NCBI RefSeq assembly: GCF_001542775.1
Contig: NZ_CP014145.1
Location: 3,224,001 to 3,288,000, forward strand
Direction of reading: 5' to 3'
Source of the DNA: Microterricola viridarii
Lineage (GTDB): Bacteria > Actinomycetota > Actinomycetes > Actinomycetales > Microbacteriaceae
Length of the DNA: 64,000 nt
Of this stretch, positions 9,632 through 17,547 are shown in pieces. The position numbers were made by a program, and so were the translations under genes. The notes beneath the pieces are model-generated. The model was given only the letters and a program-made list of their open reading frames with translations. It was not told the DNA's origin and made no database searches. Within the stretch, counting starts at the first letter, position 1. Every line of letters begins with the position of its first letter.

Positions 9632-10927
9632 CTACTTGTTGACGGTGAAGCCCTGCGAGTTGCCATACTCTACGAGGTCGGACTGCCACGCCACGAGGCC
9701 GGCGTTGATGTCGCCCTTCTCGCCAAGAACCTTGCCGACCGTGTCGCCGAAGATGTTGTTGGCGTAACCCTGGAACGGCAGGTACTGCCAGCCCTCAACG
9801 ACGTTCTCCGAAGCGGTCTTGCCCTCGACGTTGGCCTTCTGGCCGTCGTAGGTGGCGAACTCGACGTCGAGCCAGGCCGGGTCCTCCATGATGGCCGTGG
9901 TGCCCGGGAAGCCCTTGGTGTTCTGGATGTCGCGGCCGGTGCCGGTCGCCATGAACTCCAAGACAGCCGCTGCTGCCTCCTTGTGCTTGCTCTGCTCGGT
10001 CACGGCCAGGCCGCTTCCGCCGTTCTGAGCCGATGCGGGCTTGCCGTCCCACGAGGGGATCTGGGCGACGCGCCAGTTGCCGTGGCTGTAGTCGTCCATG
10101 CCGGAGATCATCCACGAGCCCATCAGCAGCGAGCCGAGCTTGCCCTGCTCCAGAGCCTTGCTCCACTCGTCCGACCAGGTCGAGACCGGGGAGAGCTGGT
10201 TGGCGGTGAGCAGCGTGCCCCAGTAGTCGGCGAACTTCTTGGTGCCGGCATCCTGCAGGTCGATCGTGACGTTCTCGCCGTCAACGCTGAACGGCGTTCC
10301 GCCCGATGCCCAGAACATGCTGGTCATGAAGCCGGCGTCGCCGCTGTTGGCGATGTAGGCCTCCGGGTCGTATGCATTGATGGCCGCGGATGCGGCCGCG
10401 TACTCGTCCCACGTCGTCGGGGCTGCAGTGATGCCGGCGGCGGTGAAGAGCTCCTGGTTGTAGATCATGACCATGGGGCCGGAGTCCATCGGGATGCCGG
10501 TCTGCTTGCCCTGGAAGTTCATCGCGTTCCAGGTGGACTCGGTGAAGTCGCCTGCGAAGTCGTTGATGCCGTACTCGCTCATGTCGGCGAGTGCGCCGCC
10601 CATGGTGAGCTGCGGGATGGTCTGGTACTCGGCCGGAACGAGGTCGGGGGCGCCGGTGCCCGCCTTGACCGCGTTCTGCAGCTTGGTGACGACGGCGTCG
10701 GGGTTGTCCATCTTGACGACGTCGATCTTGATCTTCGGGTTCTCCTTGGTGAAGGCGTCGGCCATCTCCTGGGTGTCGTCGCCCCAGGTCCACCAGGTGA
10801 GGGTCGTCTCTTCGTCGGCGGGGGCAGCGCCGCTGTCTGCGGCGCAGCCAGCCATCGTGCCGAGGAGAAGGGCGCTCGCACCGAGTACGGCGCCCATTCT
10901 CATCCATTTGCTGTGGGAGTTCTTCAT
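9632..10927 (-). CDS. ABC sugar transporter, solute-binding lipoprotein
   Basis: 431 residues. A lipoprotein signal peptide ends at the lipobox Cys28 (GTMAGC). The mature part is a family 1 extracellular solute-binding protein (TLTWWTWGDDTQEMADAF, then GIPMDSGPMVMIYNQELF, and ATGTGRDIQN near the C-terminus). It captures oligosaccharide outside the membrane and delivers it to the two permeases encoded upstream. No ATPase gene is present here; CUT1 systems in actinobacteria commonly share a housekeeping MsiK-type ATPase, which I infer for this one. Context (GH36, GH35) points to a galactose-containing oligosaccharide. Confidence 0.92.
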   Translation of the reverse strand: MKNSHSKWMRMGAVLGASALLLGTMAGCAADSGAAPADEETTLTWWTWGDDTQEMADAFTKENPKIKIDVVKMDNPDAVVTKLQNAVKAGTGAPDLVPAEYQTIPQLTMGGALADMSEYGINDFAGDFTESTWNAMNFQGKQTGIPMDSGPMVMIYNQELFTAAGITAAPTTWDEYAAASAAINAYDPEAYIANSGDAGFMTSMFWASGGTPFSVDGENVTIDLQDAGTKKFADYWGTLLTANQLSPVSTWSDEWSKALEQGKLGSLLMGSWMISGMDDYSHGNWRVAQIPSWDGKPASAQNGGSGLAVTEQSKHKEAAAAVLEFMATGTGRDIQNTKGFPGTTAIMEDPAWLDVEFATYDGQKANVEGKTASENVVEGWQYLPFQGYANNIFGDTVGKVLGEKGDINAGLVAWQSDLVEYGNSQGFTVNK

Positions 10928-10991
10928 TGTGTTTCCTTTCGTGGTGTGGAGGGTGGTGCGTGTTGGGGTGAAAAACTGGGTGGCCGCCGGG

Positions 10992-11942
10992 CTACTTCAC
11001 CGAGCCGGCCGACAGGCCGGACTGCCAGTAACGCTGCAGGTAGAGGAAGGCGCCGGCGATCGGGATGACGGTGAGCAGTGAGGCGGTGATGACGAGCTCG
11101 GGGATCGCCTCGGCGCCGATGGAGCTGGATGCCGATGCCCACTGGCTGAGGCCGACCGTGAGCGGGTACCACTGCTGGTCGCTCAACATGATCAACGGCA
11201 GGAAGTAGTTGTTCCAGGTTGCGACAACCGTGAACATCAGCACCGTGATCAGCGCCGGCGCGAGCTGACGCAGCGAGATGGAGAAGAAGATGCGCAGCTC
11301 GCTCGCGCCGTCGAGGCGGGCGGCCTCAAGCAGCTCGTCGGGGATCGCCTCGGCCGCATAAACCCAGACCAGGTAGAGGCCGAAGGCGCTCACCATCGAT
11401 GGAATGATCACGGACCAGGGGGTGTTGGTCAGCTGCAGCTTGCTGAACAGCAGGAACTGCGGCACAGCGAGCGCGGTCATGGGAACGGCGATGGCACCCA
11501 GGATGACGGCGAGAACCAGCCTGCGCCCGGGGAAGCGGTACTTTGCGAGCCCGTACCCGGCCAGAGTGGCCAGCAAGGTCGCCCCTCCGGCCCCGACCAC
11601 GACGTACATGATCGTGTTGCCGAACCAGCGCACGAAGATGCCGTCGTTGTAGGTCAGGACCTTGCCGATGTTGTCGAACAGCGCGAAGTCGCCTGCGAAC
11701 CAGAGTGAGAAGGAGTTGTAGAGCTTGTCCCGCGTCTTGCTCGCGTTGGCGATCAGCCAGAACAGCGGCACGACGCAGTACAACAGCATCGCCGTCATCA
11801 GCACGGTCAGCGTGACGGATGCCCGCTGGTGCCGGGATCCGCCGGGTTTGCGCTTCGGGGTGCGCGCGGCCGGGGCAACCTGGCCGCTCGCCAGTCGGCT
11901 GGGCGCCGTGCCCGAGCGGGTCACCGATTCTGCGGCGCTCAT
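10992..11942 (-). CDS. ABC sugar permease, MalG/CUT1 type
   Basis: 316 residues with an unusually long polar N-terminus (about 40 residues) and six predicted transmembrane segments. The EAA loop that contacts the ATPase is visible as EAARLDGASELRIFFSISLR (about 205-225), followed by the typical FTVVATWNNYFLPLIML. It forms a heterodimer with the MalF-type permease, whose gene overlaps it by 4 bp, and works with the downstream binding protein. Confidence 0.92.
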   Translation of the reverse strand: MSAAESVTRSGTAPSRLASGQVAPAARTPKRKPGGSRHQRASVTLTVLMTAMLLYCVVPLFWLIANASKTRDKLYNSFSLWFAGDFALFDNIGKVLTYNDGIFVRWFGNTIMYVVVGAGGATLLATLAGYGLAKYRFPGRRLVLAVILGAIAVPMTALAVPQFLLFSKLQLTNTPWSVIIPSMVSAFGLYLVWVYAAEAIPDELLEAARLDGASELRIFFSISLRQLAPALITVLMFTVVATWNNYFLPLIMLSDQQWYPLTVGLSQWASASSSIGAEAIPELVITASLLTVIPIAGAFLYLQRYWQSGLSAGSVK

Positions 11943-12922
11943 GCCTGCTCCTCCACTGTGCTCATGGACTTCTTCTTCTTGAACGCAAAGCCCTCCGGAT
12001 TCTGGGCGATGAAGGCGAAGACCATCGTGATGATGCCGGAGAGGATGGCGATCGCCGCGGCGTAGTTGAACATGGAGCCGGAGAACGAGAGGTTGAAGGC
12101 GTAGATGTTCGGGGTGAAGTAGCTGGTGATGAGGTTCGGGGCGATCGCGCGGAGCATCTGGGGCTCGTTGAACAGCTGGAAGCTGCCGATGATCGAGAAC
12201 AGCGTCGCGATGATGAGCGGCCCGCGGATACCGGGGAGCTTGATGCTGAAGATGGTGCGGAACGGGCCGGCGCCATCGATCTCGGCCGCCTCATAGAGCT
12301 CCTGCGGGATCGCCTTGAGCCCGGAGTAGAAGATCAGCATGTTGTAGCCGACGAACTCCCAGGTGACGATGTTGCCGATGGCCACCATCAGGAAGCTGTT
12401 CGACAGCGGCTCCGGCAGCTTGAATCCGAGCAGGTCGTTGAGGTCGGCGATCAGGCCGAACTGCGAGCCGTACATGTAGCCCCAGATCATGACCGCCACG
12501 ACGCCGGGAACGGCGTACGGCAGGAAGATCGAGAGGCGGAACAGGGAGACCCAGCGCAGCCGCATGCTGTCGAGGGCGAGCGCCACGAAGAGCGAGAGCC
12601 CCAGCATGATCGGCACCTGGACGAACAGGAAGATGGTGACCCGCAGCAAGCCGTCCCAGAACTTCGGGTCGGTCAGCGCCTGGGCGTAGTTCTCCAGGCC
12701 GACGAAGGAGTTGCCGCCGACCAGCGTCTCGCGGAACAGGCTGAGGTAGATCGCGTAGACGAGCGGGGCGATCAGCACCAGCACGAACACGGCCATGAAG
12801 GGGCCGACGAAGATCCAGCCGGACCAGTCGCGCCGGCGGTGCGTCGTGCGTGGCTTCAGCGTCGAGCCGCGCTTCGGCTGGCCGGTTACGACCAACTCGG
12901 TGTTGAGCGCGCTCGTCGTCAT
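11939..12922 (-). CDS. ABC sugar permease, MalF/CUT1 type
   Basis: 327 residues with six or more transmembrane segments. The EAA-loop region (ELYEAAEIDGAGPFRTIFSI) is clear. It is the first gene of the minus-strand operon: permease, permease, binding protein, GH35. Its promoter region holds two LacI-type operators. It overlaps the next permease gene by 4 bp (ATGA), which implies translational coupling. Confidence 0.92.
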   Translation of the reverse strand: MTTSALNTELVVTGQPKRGSTLKPRTTHRRRDWSGWIFVGPFMAVFVLVLIAPLVYAIYLSLFRETLVGGNSFVGLENYAQALTDPKFWDGLLRVTIFLFVQVPIMLGLSLFVALALDSMRLRWVSLFRLSIFLPYAVPGVVAVMIWGYMYGSQFGLIADLNDLLGFKLPEPLSNSFLMVAIGNIVTWEFVGYNMLIFYSGLKAIPQELYEAAEIDGAGPFRTIFSIKLPGIRGPLIIATLFSIIGSFQLFNEPQMLRAIAPNLITSYFTPNIYAFNLSFSGSMFNYAAAIAILSGIITMVFAFIAQNPEGFAFKKKKSMSTVEEQA

Positions 12923-12986
12923 GCGGGGGTCACGCTTCCGCTCGATGCGTGTGACGGCTTCGTCATTCGCCTCACTCCTTCGTGAA

Positions 12987-13000
12987 TGTTTGCGTTGACA
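12987..13000. promoter_or_regulatory. LacI-type operator 2 with -35 box
   Basis: TGTTTGCGTTGACA. Its last six bases are a perfect TTGACA that could serve as the -35 of the plus-strand DUF5054 gene. For the minus-strand operon the site sits at or just after the predicted transcription start. Confidence 0.7.
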
Positions 13001-13002
13001 TG

Positions 13003-13032
13003 ACTGTACGGGGTACCTTCATGTTTACGCAA
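13003..13032 (-). promoter_or_regulatory. Predicted promoter of the sugar transporter operon
   Basis: On the complement, TTGCGT (13027-13032) and TACAGT (13003-13008) are 18 bp apart. The -35 lies inside operator 3 and the start region falls in operator 2, so binding at either site should block transcription. Confidence 0.5.
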
Positions 13033-13035
13033 ACA
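13022..13035. promoter_or_regulatory. LacI-type operator 3
   Basis: TGTTTACGCAAACA is the most symmetrical of the three sites (TGTTT and AAACA half-sites around a CG-containing centre). It lies 35 bp centre-to-centre from operator 2. Confidence 0.72.
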
Positions 13036-13070
13036 GAATTTTCAGATCCGCTTGAGCAAAGGAGCCGCGG

Positions 13071-15206
13071 GTGGTCAACACCGTTCACGTTATCTTCAAA
13101 ACCCATCTTGACTTGGGTTTCACCGACACGGCGCAGAACGTCACCGACCGATACGTGCACGAGTTCCTGCCGCGCGCCATCGATTTGGCCACGGAGCTGG
13201 ATCGCCGCGGGGGAGCCGCCCGCTTCATCTGGACGACGGGCTCCTGGCTGATCCACGAGGCCCTGCGGCTCGGCAGTGCAGAGGAGCGCGCCGCGCTGGA
13301 GGCCGCCATCCTGGCCGGTCAGGTGCGCTGGCACGGCCTGCCCATGACGACGCACACCGAGTCGATGGATGCCGGCCTGCTCGAGCACGGCATCTCCATC
13401 GGGCGCGCGCTCGACGCCCGCTTCGGCGTGCACACGATCGCCGCCAAGATGACGGACGTTCCCGGGCACACCATCGGCGTGGTGCCGTTCCTGCAGCGCG
13501 CCGGCCTGGACTACCTGCACCTCGGCGTCAACGGGGCATCCGCCGTGCCCGAGGTGCCGGAGTTCTTCGTCTGGCGGGCGCCGGACGGCAGCGAGGTCGT
13601 CGTCAACTACGCGCAGAGCTACGGCTCCGACACCGAGTTCGGCGTGGCCCTGGTGCCCGGCGGCGAAGATGCCCTGCACCTCGCGCACACTGGTGACAAC
13701 TTCGGGCCGCCATCCGCCGAGGACGTCGAGGAGCTCTTCGCCGGGCTCGCCGCCGCGTATCCAGGCGCGCAGATCATCGCCTCGACGCTGGACGCCTTCG
13801 CGGCGGCCGTCCTCGCGGTGCGAGCGAGCCTGCCGGTGCTCGAGCAGGAGATCGGCGACTCCTGGATCCACGGCGTCGGCAGCGACCCGGTGCTCACCGC
13901 ACGGGTGCGCGAGCTGATGCGCCTGCGCAGCCAGTGGGTCGCGTCCGGCGAGCTCCTTCCGGGCACGCCGGAGTGCGACGCCTTCAGCGATGGCCTGCTG
14001 CTCGTGCCCGAGCACACCTGGGGGCAGGACCTGAAGACCTATCTGCCCGACTACGTCAACTACGAGAAGGCCGACTTCACGCGGGCCCGCGCCGCCGACC
14101 GGATCGACACGGGCCTGAACCCGGCCGAGTTCGACCTCTACGCCTGGGCGTACACCGAGCACCCGCGCCCCGAGGGACTCAGCTACTCGGCCTTCGAGCG
14201 CTCGTGGGCCGAGCAGCGGGCCCACATCGACCGCGCGCTCGCTGCCCTCACACCCCAGCGCCGCGCCCAGGCGGCGGCGGCGTTGGAGCGTTGCCGCCCC
14301 GACGGCGATGACTGGCCGGGCGCCGCGTGGAGCGAGGTCGAGATCGACCCGGCCGCCGCGCACCGCCTCTGCGGCTACACGGTGCGCTTCGGAGGCGACG
14401 GGGCGTTGATCTCACTCGTCGACGCGCAGGGAACCGAGTGGGCGGGGCCGGAGCACCCGCTCGCCGCCTACCGCTACCAGACCTTCGACGAGCGCGACGA
14501 GCGGCTCTGGATGGACGAGTACTGCCGCAACATCGCCGAGAACGGCTTCTGGTCGATCCCCGACCAGTCCAAGCCCGGCCTCGCCATCGCCGAGACGCTG
14601 CCGGCCACCGTGTTCACGCCCCGCTGCGTAGGGGCGGCGCGGCTGGACGAGGAGGCGGCCAGCACGGTGACGCTGCGCCTTCAGCTGCCGACCGCGGCAA
14701 GCGAGCTCTGGGGTGGCGCGCGCGACATCCGCCTGTCCTACCGCTTCCCGCACCGGCCCGGCCCGATCCAGATCACCCTCGACCTCGCGGGCAAGGACGC
14801 TTCCCGGTTGCCGGAGGCCAGCTGGCTGAGCTTCCGGCCGCGCACCGACCCCGGCCACTGGCGCTTGGACAAGCTGGGCACCGCGGTGGACCCGCAGAAC
14901 GTCGTGCGGAACGGCAACCGCAGCCTGCACGCGGTCACCGCCGTGAACCACCGCGCCATGCGCAACGATGGCACGAGCCCGGCTCCGGGAGGCTTCAGCC
15001 TGCGCCCGCTCGATGCGGCCCTGGTGGCCGTCGGCGAGCCGAGGCTGCTGCGCTACGACAACGCCGTGCCCAACCCGGAGGACGGATTCCACGTCAACCT
15101 GCACAACAATGTCTGGGGGACGAACTTCACGATGTGGTTCGACGACGACACTCGCTTCCGCTTTGTGCTGGAACTCGATGCCATTCTTGATGAGGAGACG
15201 CGATGA
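13071..15206 (+). CDS. DUF5054 protein, GH38-like putative glycosidase
   Basis: 711 residues, cytoplasmic. The N-terminus reads VNTVHVIFKTHLDLGFTD, resembling the HxD metal-binding start of GH38-type alpha-mannosidases (His12/Asp14). A second motif, KMTDVPGHT (about residues 126-134), could supply the nucleophile Asp. This pattern fits DUF5054, a GH38-related family whose substrate I do not know. Start GTG 13071 has AAAGGAG six bases upstream. The gene is divergent from the transporter operon and shares the operator pair, so it belongs to the same regulon. Its stop overlaps the next gene (ATGA). In a galactoside locus it may cleave an unusual glycosidic linkage, but that is inference. Confidence 0.8.
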   Translation: MVNTVHVIFKTHLDLGFTDTAQNVTDRYVHEFLPRAIDLATELDRRGGAARFIWTTGSWLIHEALRLGSAEERAALEAAILAGQVRWHGLPMTTHTESMDAGLLEHGISIGRALDARFGVHTIAAKMTDVPGHTIGVVPFLQRAGLDYLHLGVNGASAVPEVPEFFVWRAPDGSEVVVNYAQSYGSDTEFGVALVPGGEDALHLAHTGDNFGPPSAEDVEELFAGLAAAYPGAQIIASTLDAFAAAVLAVRASLPVLEQEIGDSWIHGVGSDPVLTARVRELMRLRSQWVASGELLPGTPECDAFSDGLLLVPEHTWGQDLKTYLPDYVNYEKADFTRARAADRIDTGLNPAEFDLYAWAYTEHPRPEGLSYSAFERSWAEQRAHIDRALAALTPQRRAQAAAALERCRPDGDDWPGAAWSEVEIDPAAAHRLCGYTVRFGGDGALISLVDAQGTEWAGPEHPLAAYRYQTFDERDERLWMDEYCRNIAENGFWSIPDQSKPGLAIAETLPATVFTPRCVGAARLDEEAASTVTLRLQLPTAASELWGGARDIRLSYRFPHRPGPIQITLDLAGKDASRLPEASWLSFRPRTDPGHWRLDKLGTAVDPQNVVRNGNRSLHAVTAVNHRAMRNDGTSPAPGGFSLRPLDAALVAVGEPRLLRYDNAVPNPEDGFHVNLHNNVWGTNFTMWFDDDTRFRFVLELDAILDEETR

Positions 15207-16381
15207 AGAAGCCACTCGTGACCAGCCCGGCCGTGATCATGGCGCCCCGCGCCGACGGCTTCGAGGTGGTCTGGGGTGTCAGCCGGCTGAGCCGCGGCCG
15301 ACTGGAGTGGTCGGTCGGCGACGAGGCCGGGGTGGCGTACTCCGATGCCTTCGGCATGGTGCCGCAGAGCGACCGGGTGCTGCGGGTGCGACTGAACGGG
15401 ATGCCGGCCGGCGCCGAGGTGCGCGTGCGTGCCGTGACCGAGGCCGTGACCGGCAGGGGCGTGAAGGGAGGGCCCGCGCGCCACGAGAGCGAGTGGAAGA
15501 CCGTGCGCACGCTCGACCCCGCCGCGAGTTCCGCGCACTTCGCCGTGTGGAACGACACGCATCGCCACAAGAAGACCCTGCGGGCGCTGCACGCCGCGAC
15601 GCCGGATGTCGACATGCTGGTCTGGAACGGTGACCTCTGCAACGACTGGAAGCACCCGTCGACGTTCGTCGACACCGTGTTGGACCCGGCCGGCTGCGAT
15701 GTCAGCCGCGGCCGCCCGCTCACCATCTCGCTCGGCAACCACGACGCGCGCGGCACCTGGGCGTACCAGCTGCAGGAATACGTGGCGACGCCGGAGGGCC
15801 GCCCGTACACGGCGTTCCGCTCGGGACCGGTCGCCGGCATCGTGCTGCACACCGGTGAGGACAAGCCCGACGGGCATCCGACGTTCAAGGGCCGGGTGGC
15901 GTTCGAGGCGTTGCGCGCCGAGCAGGCGGAGTGGCTGCGCGAGGCCACCCTGTGGCCGGAGATCCGCGACGCCCCGTACCGGGTGGTGTTCTGCCACATT
16001 CCGCTGCGCTGGGTGGAGGAATACGAGGTCGACTACGACAACGGCGGCTACGACAGCTTCAGCAAGATGAGCCGCGACGCCTGGCACGACGCCCTCACCG
16101 CGTGGGGCGCCCAGCTGGTGGTCTCCGGCCACATGCACGAGACGGCATCGATCCCGCCGAGCGAGGAGTTCGGCTACGGCCAGCTGGTCAGCGGGGGGCC
16201 GGACGCCAGCGCCCGCTCGAAGGAGGCCGCGACCTGGATCGAGGGCGTGGCAAACGAGGCCGAGCTGGTGCTGACCATGCGCGACTTGGCGGGCGCCGTC
16301 ATCCACGAGGTGCGGCTGGAACCGCTCGCGGTCGACGCGAGCCCCACCTCGCTCGCGGCGCTGGAGCTCGCCGTCGACTAG
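15203..16381 (+). CDS. Calcineurin-like metallophosphoesterase
   Basis: 392 residues. An N-terminal region of about 105 residues looks like a fibronectin-type beta-sandwich of the kind found in purple-acid-phosphatase relatives. The dinuclear-metal phosphoesterase motifs follow in order: NDTHRHK, NGDLCND, LGNHDARG, CHIPLRW and SGHMHE. It hydrolyses a phosphomono- or diester. No signal peptide is seen. It overlaps the DUF5054 gene by 4 bp, so the two are translationally coupled and probably act on one pathway, for example removing phosphate from an imported phosphorylated glycoside. The substrate is unknown. Confidence 0.87.
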   Translation: MKKPLVTSPAVIMAPRADGFEVVWGVSRLSRGRLEWSVGDEAGVAYSDAFGMVPQSDRVLRVRLNGMPAGAEVRVRAVTEAVTGRGVKGGPARHESEWKTVRTLDPAASSAHFAVWNDTHRHKKTLRALHAATPDVDMLVWNGDLCNDWKHPSTFVDTVLDPAGCDVSRGRPLTISLGNHDARGTWAYQLQEYVATPEGRPYTAFRSGPVAGIVLHTGEDKPDGHPTFKGRVAFEALRAEQAEWLREATLWPEIRDAPYRVVFCHIPLRWVEEYEVDYDNGGYDSFSKMSRDAWHDALTAWGAQLVVSGHMHETASIPPSEEFGYGQLVSGGPDASARSKEAATWIEGVANEAELVLTMRDLAGAVIHEVRLEPLAVDASPTSLAALELAVD

Positions 16382-16862
16382 CGCACACCCGTTGGTCGAG
16401 TAGCGAGGAACGAGCGTATCGAGACCTCGTGCGGGGCTCGGTTTCTCGCTTGAAGCCGGGTCTCGATACGGCGCTGGCGGGCCTACTCGACCAGCGGGTT
16501 TCGGCGCTGGCTGAGCCTGTCGACCGAAACTCCGGCGGAGCGCACACCCGTTGGTCGAGTAGCGAGGAACGAGCGTATCGAGACCCCGTGCGGGGCTCAG
16601 TTTCTCACTGGAAGCCGGGTCTCGATACGGCCCTGGCGGGCCTACTCGACCAGCGGGTTTCGCCGCTGGCTGAGCCTGTCGACCGAAACTCCGGCAGAGC
16701 GCACACCCGCCCCGCCGGCTCGAGGGAGCGTGCGACCGAAGCCGGCCCGATTCCGTTGGTCGAGTAGCGAGGAACGAGCGTATCGAGACCTCGCGCGGGG
16801 CTCGGTTTCTCGCGGGAAGCCGGGTCTCGATACGGCCCTGGCGGGCCTACTCGACCAGCGGG
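16381..16862. repeat. 159-bp tandem repeat cluster (R2)
   Basis: A unit starting GCGCACACCCG recurs at 16381, 16540 and 16699, a period of exactly 159 bp. Each core pairs GTTGGTCGAGTAGCGAGGAA with a later near-complement ending CTACTCGACCAGCG, so every unit can fold. Cores are 16391-16498, 16550-16657 and 16755-16862; an R1 element (16715-16745) interrupts before the third. The open frames here are repeat-derived and I see no gene in the roughly 500-bp gap. Confidence 0.85.
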
Positions 16863-16890
16863 GAGGAGCGTGCGACCGCGGCCGCGCAGG

Positions 16891-17547
16891 CTAGGGGGTG
16901 TGCGGGGCCGGGGTGTCTTCCAGGGCGCGCCAGTCGTGCGCCGTCATGCCGTAGAGGCCGCTGTCGCTCCACTCACCGTTTCCGTCGGCGTCCTTCTCGT
17001 AGTACGCCTCGCGCAGCGTTCCCTCGTGGGCCAGGCCGAGCCGGGCGCAGAGGCGGGCCGATGCCGTGTTGCGCGGGTCGAGCTGGGCGATGAGCCGGTG
17101 CGCGCCGATGCCGTCGAAGGCCAGGCGCTGCATGGCGGCGGCCGCCTCTGTGGCGTAGCCGCGGCCCTGAACGTCGGGGTGGAACACCCAGCCGATCTCG
17201 AGCTCGGCCGTCTCGACGCTGCTGACCCGCAGCATGACGTCGCCGATCACCCGGCCGTCCAGCTCGCAGGCCAGAAAAATCGCACTGTTGTCAGTGTCGA
17301 GGGTGTGCAGCCCCGCGCGCTTGCGAGTGTGTGCCGCGGCCTCATCGAAGTCGCGCTTCGGCCACGGGATGTAGAGCAGCACCTCGTCGAGCTGCTGGTA
17401 CTGCCAGACGTCGTCGATGTCGCTTTCGGCCAGCGGGCGCAGCGTCAAGCGCTCGGTCTGAATCGGTGCGACGGCCAGCGCTGCACTGTCGAAGGGGAAC
17501 CCGGCGAAGTAGCCGGGAGGTGGGGTGACCTTCTCGTCCGCCGTCAT
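16891..17547 (-). CDS. GNAT N-acetyltransferase, RimJ/RimL type
   Basis: 218 residues. The acetyl-CoA-binding motif is seen in EIGWVFHPDVQGRGYATEAA (about 127-146), preceded by the family's opening TERLTLRPLAESDIDDVW. It transfers an acetyl group to an amine of a protein or small molecule; the substrate cannot be read from the sequence. Its start overlaps the hemA stop by 4 bp (ATGA), so it is co-transcribed with hemA. Confidence 0.9.
   Translation of the reverse strand: MTADEKVTPPPGYFAGFPFDSAALAVAPIQTERLTLRPLAESDIDDVWQYQQLDEVLLYIPWPKRDFDEAAAHTRKRAGLHTLDTDNSAIFLACELDGRVIGDVMLRVSSVETAELEIGWVFHPDVQGRGYATEAAAAMQRLAFDGIGAHRLIAQLDPRNTASARLCARLGLAHEGTLREAYYEKDADGNGEWSDSGLYGMTAHDWRALEDTPAPHTP

Noticed and set aside
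8279..11068. 929-codon open frame on the plus strand
   Set aside because: It runs antisense to the GH35 gene and the sugar-binding-protein gene, both of which have clear motifs. Its composition (Val/Gly/Arg/His-rich) is that of a GC-rich shadow frame.
11819..12985. 388-codon open frame on the plus strand
   Set aside because: It is antisense to the two sugar permease genes, is rich in Glu/Asp/Arg/His, and has no recognisable motif.
15931..16767. Open frame running from the phosphoesterase gene through the tandem repeats
   Set aside because: Its second half simply translates the 159-bp repeat (the same TRWSSSEERAYRD words recur). The first half is out of frame with the real phosphoesterase.
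16381..16862. CRISPR array
   Set aside because: The 159-bp units are near-identical throughout, with no short repeat plus variable spacer pattern, and no cas genes are present.
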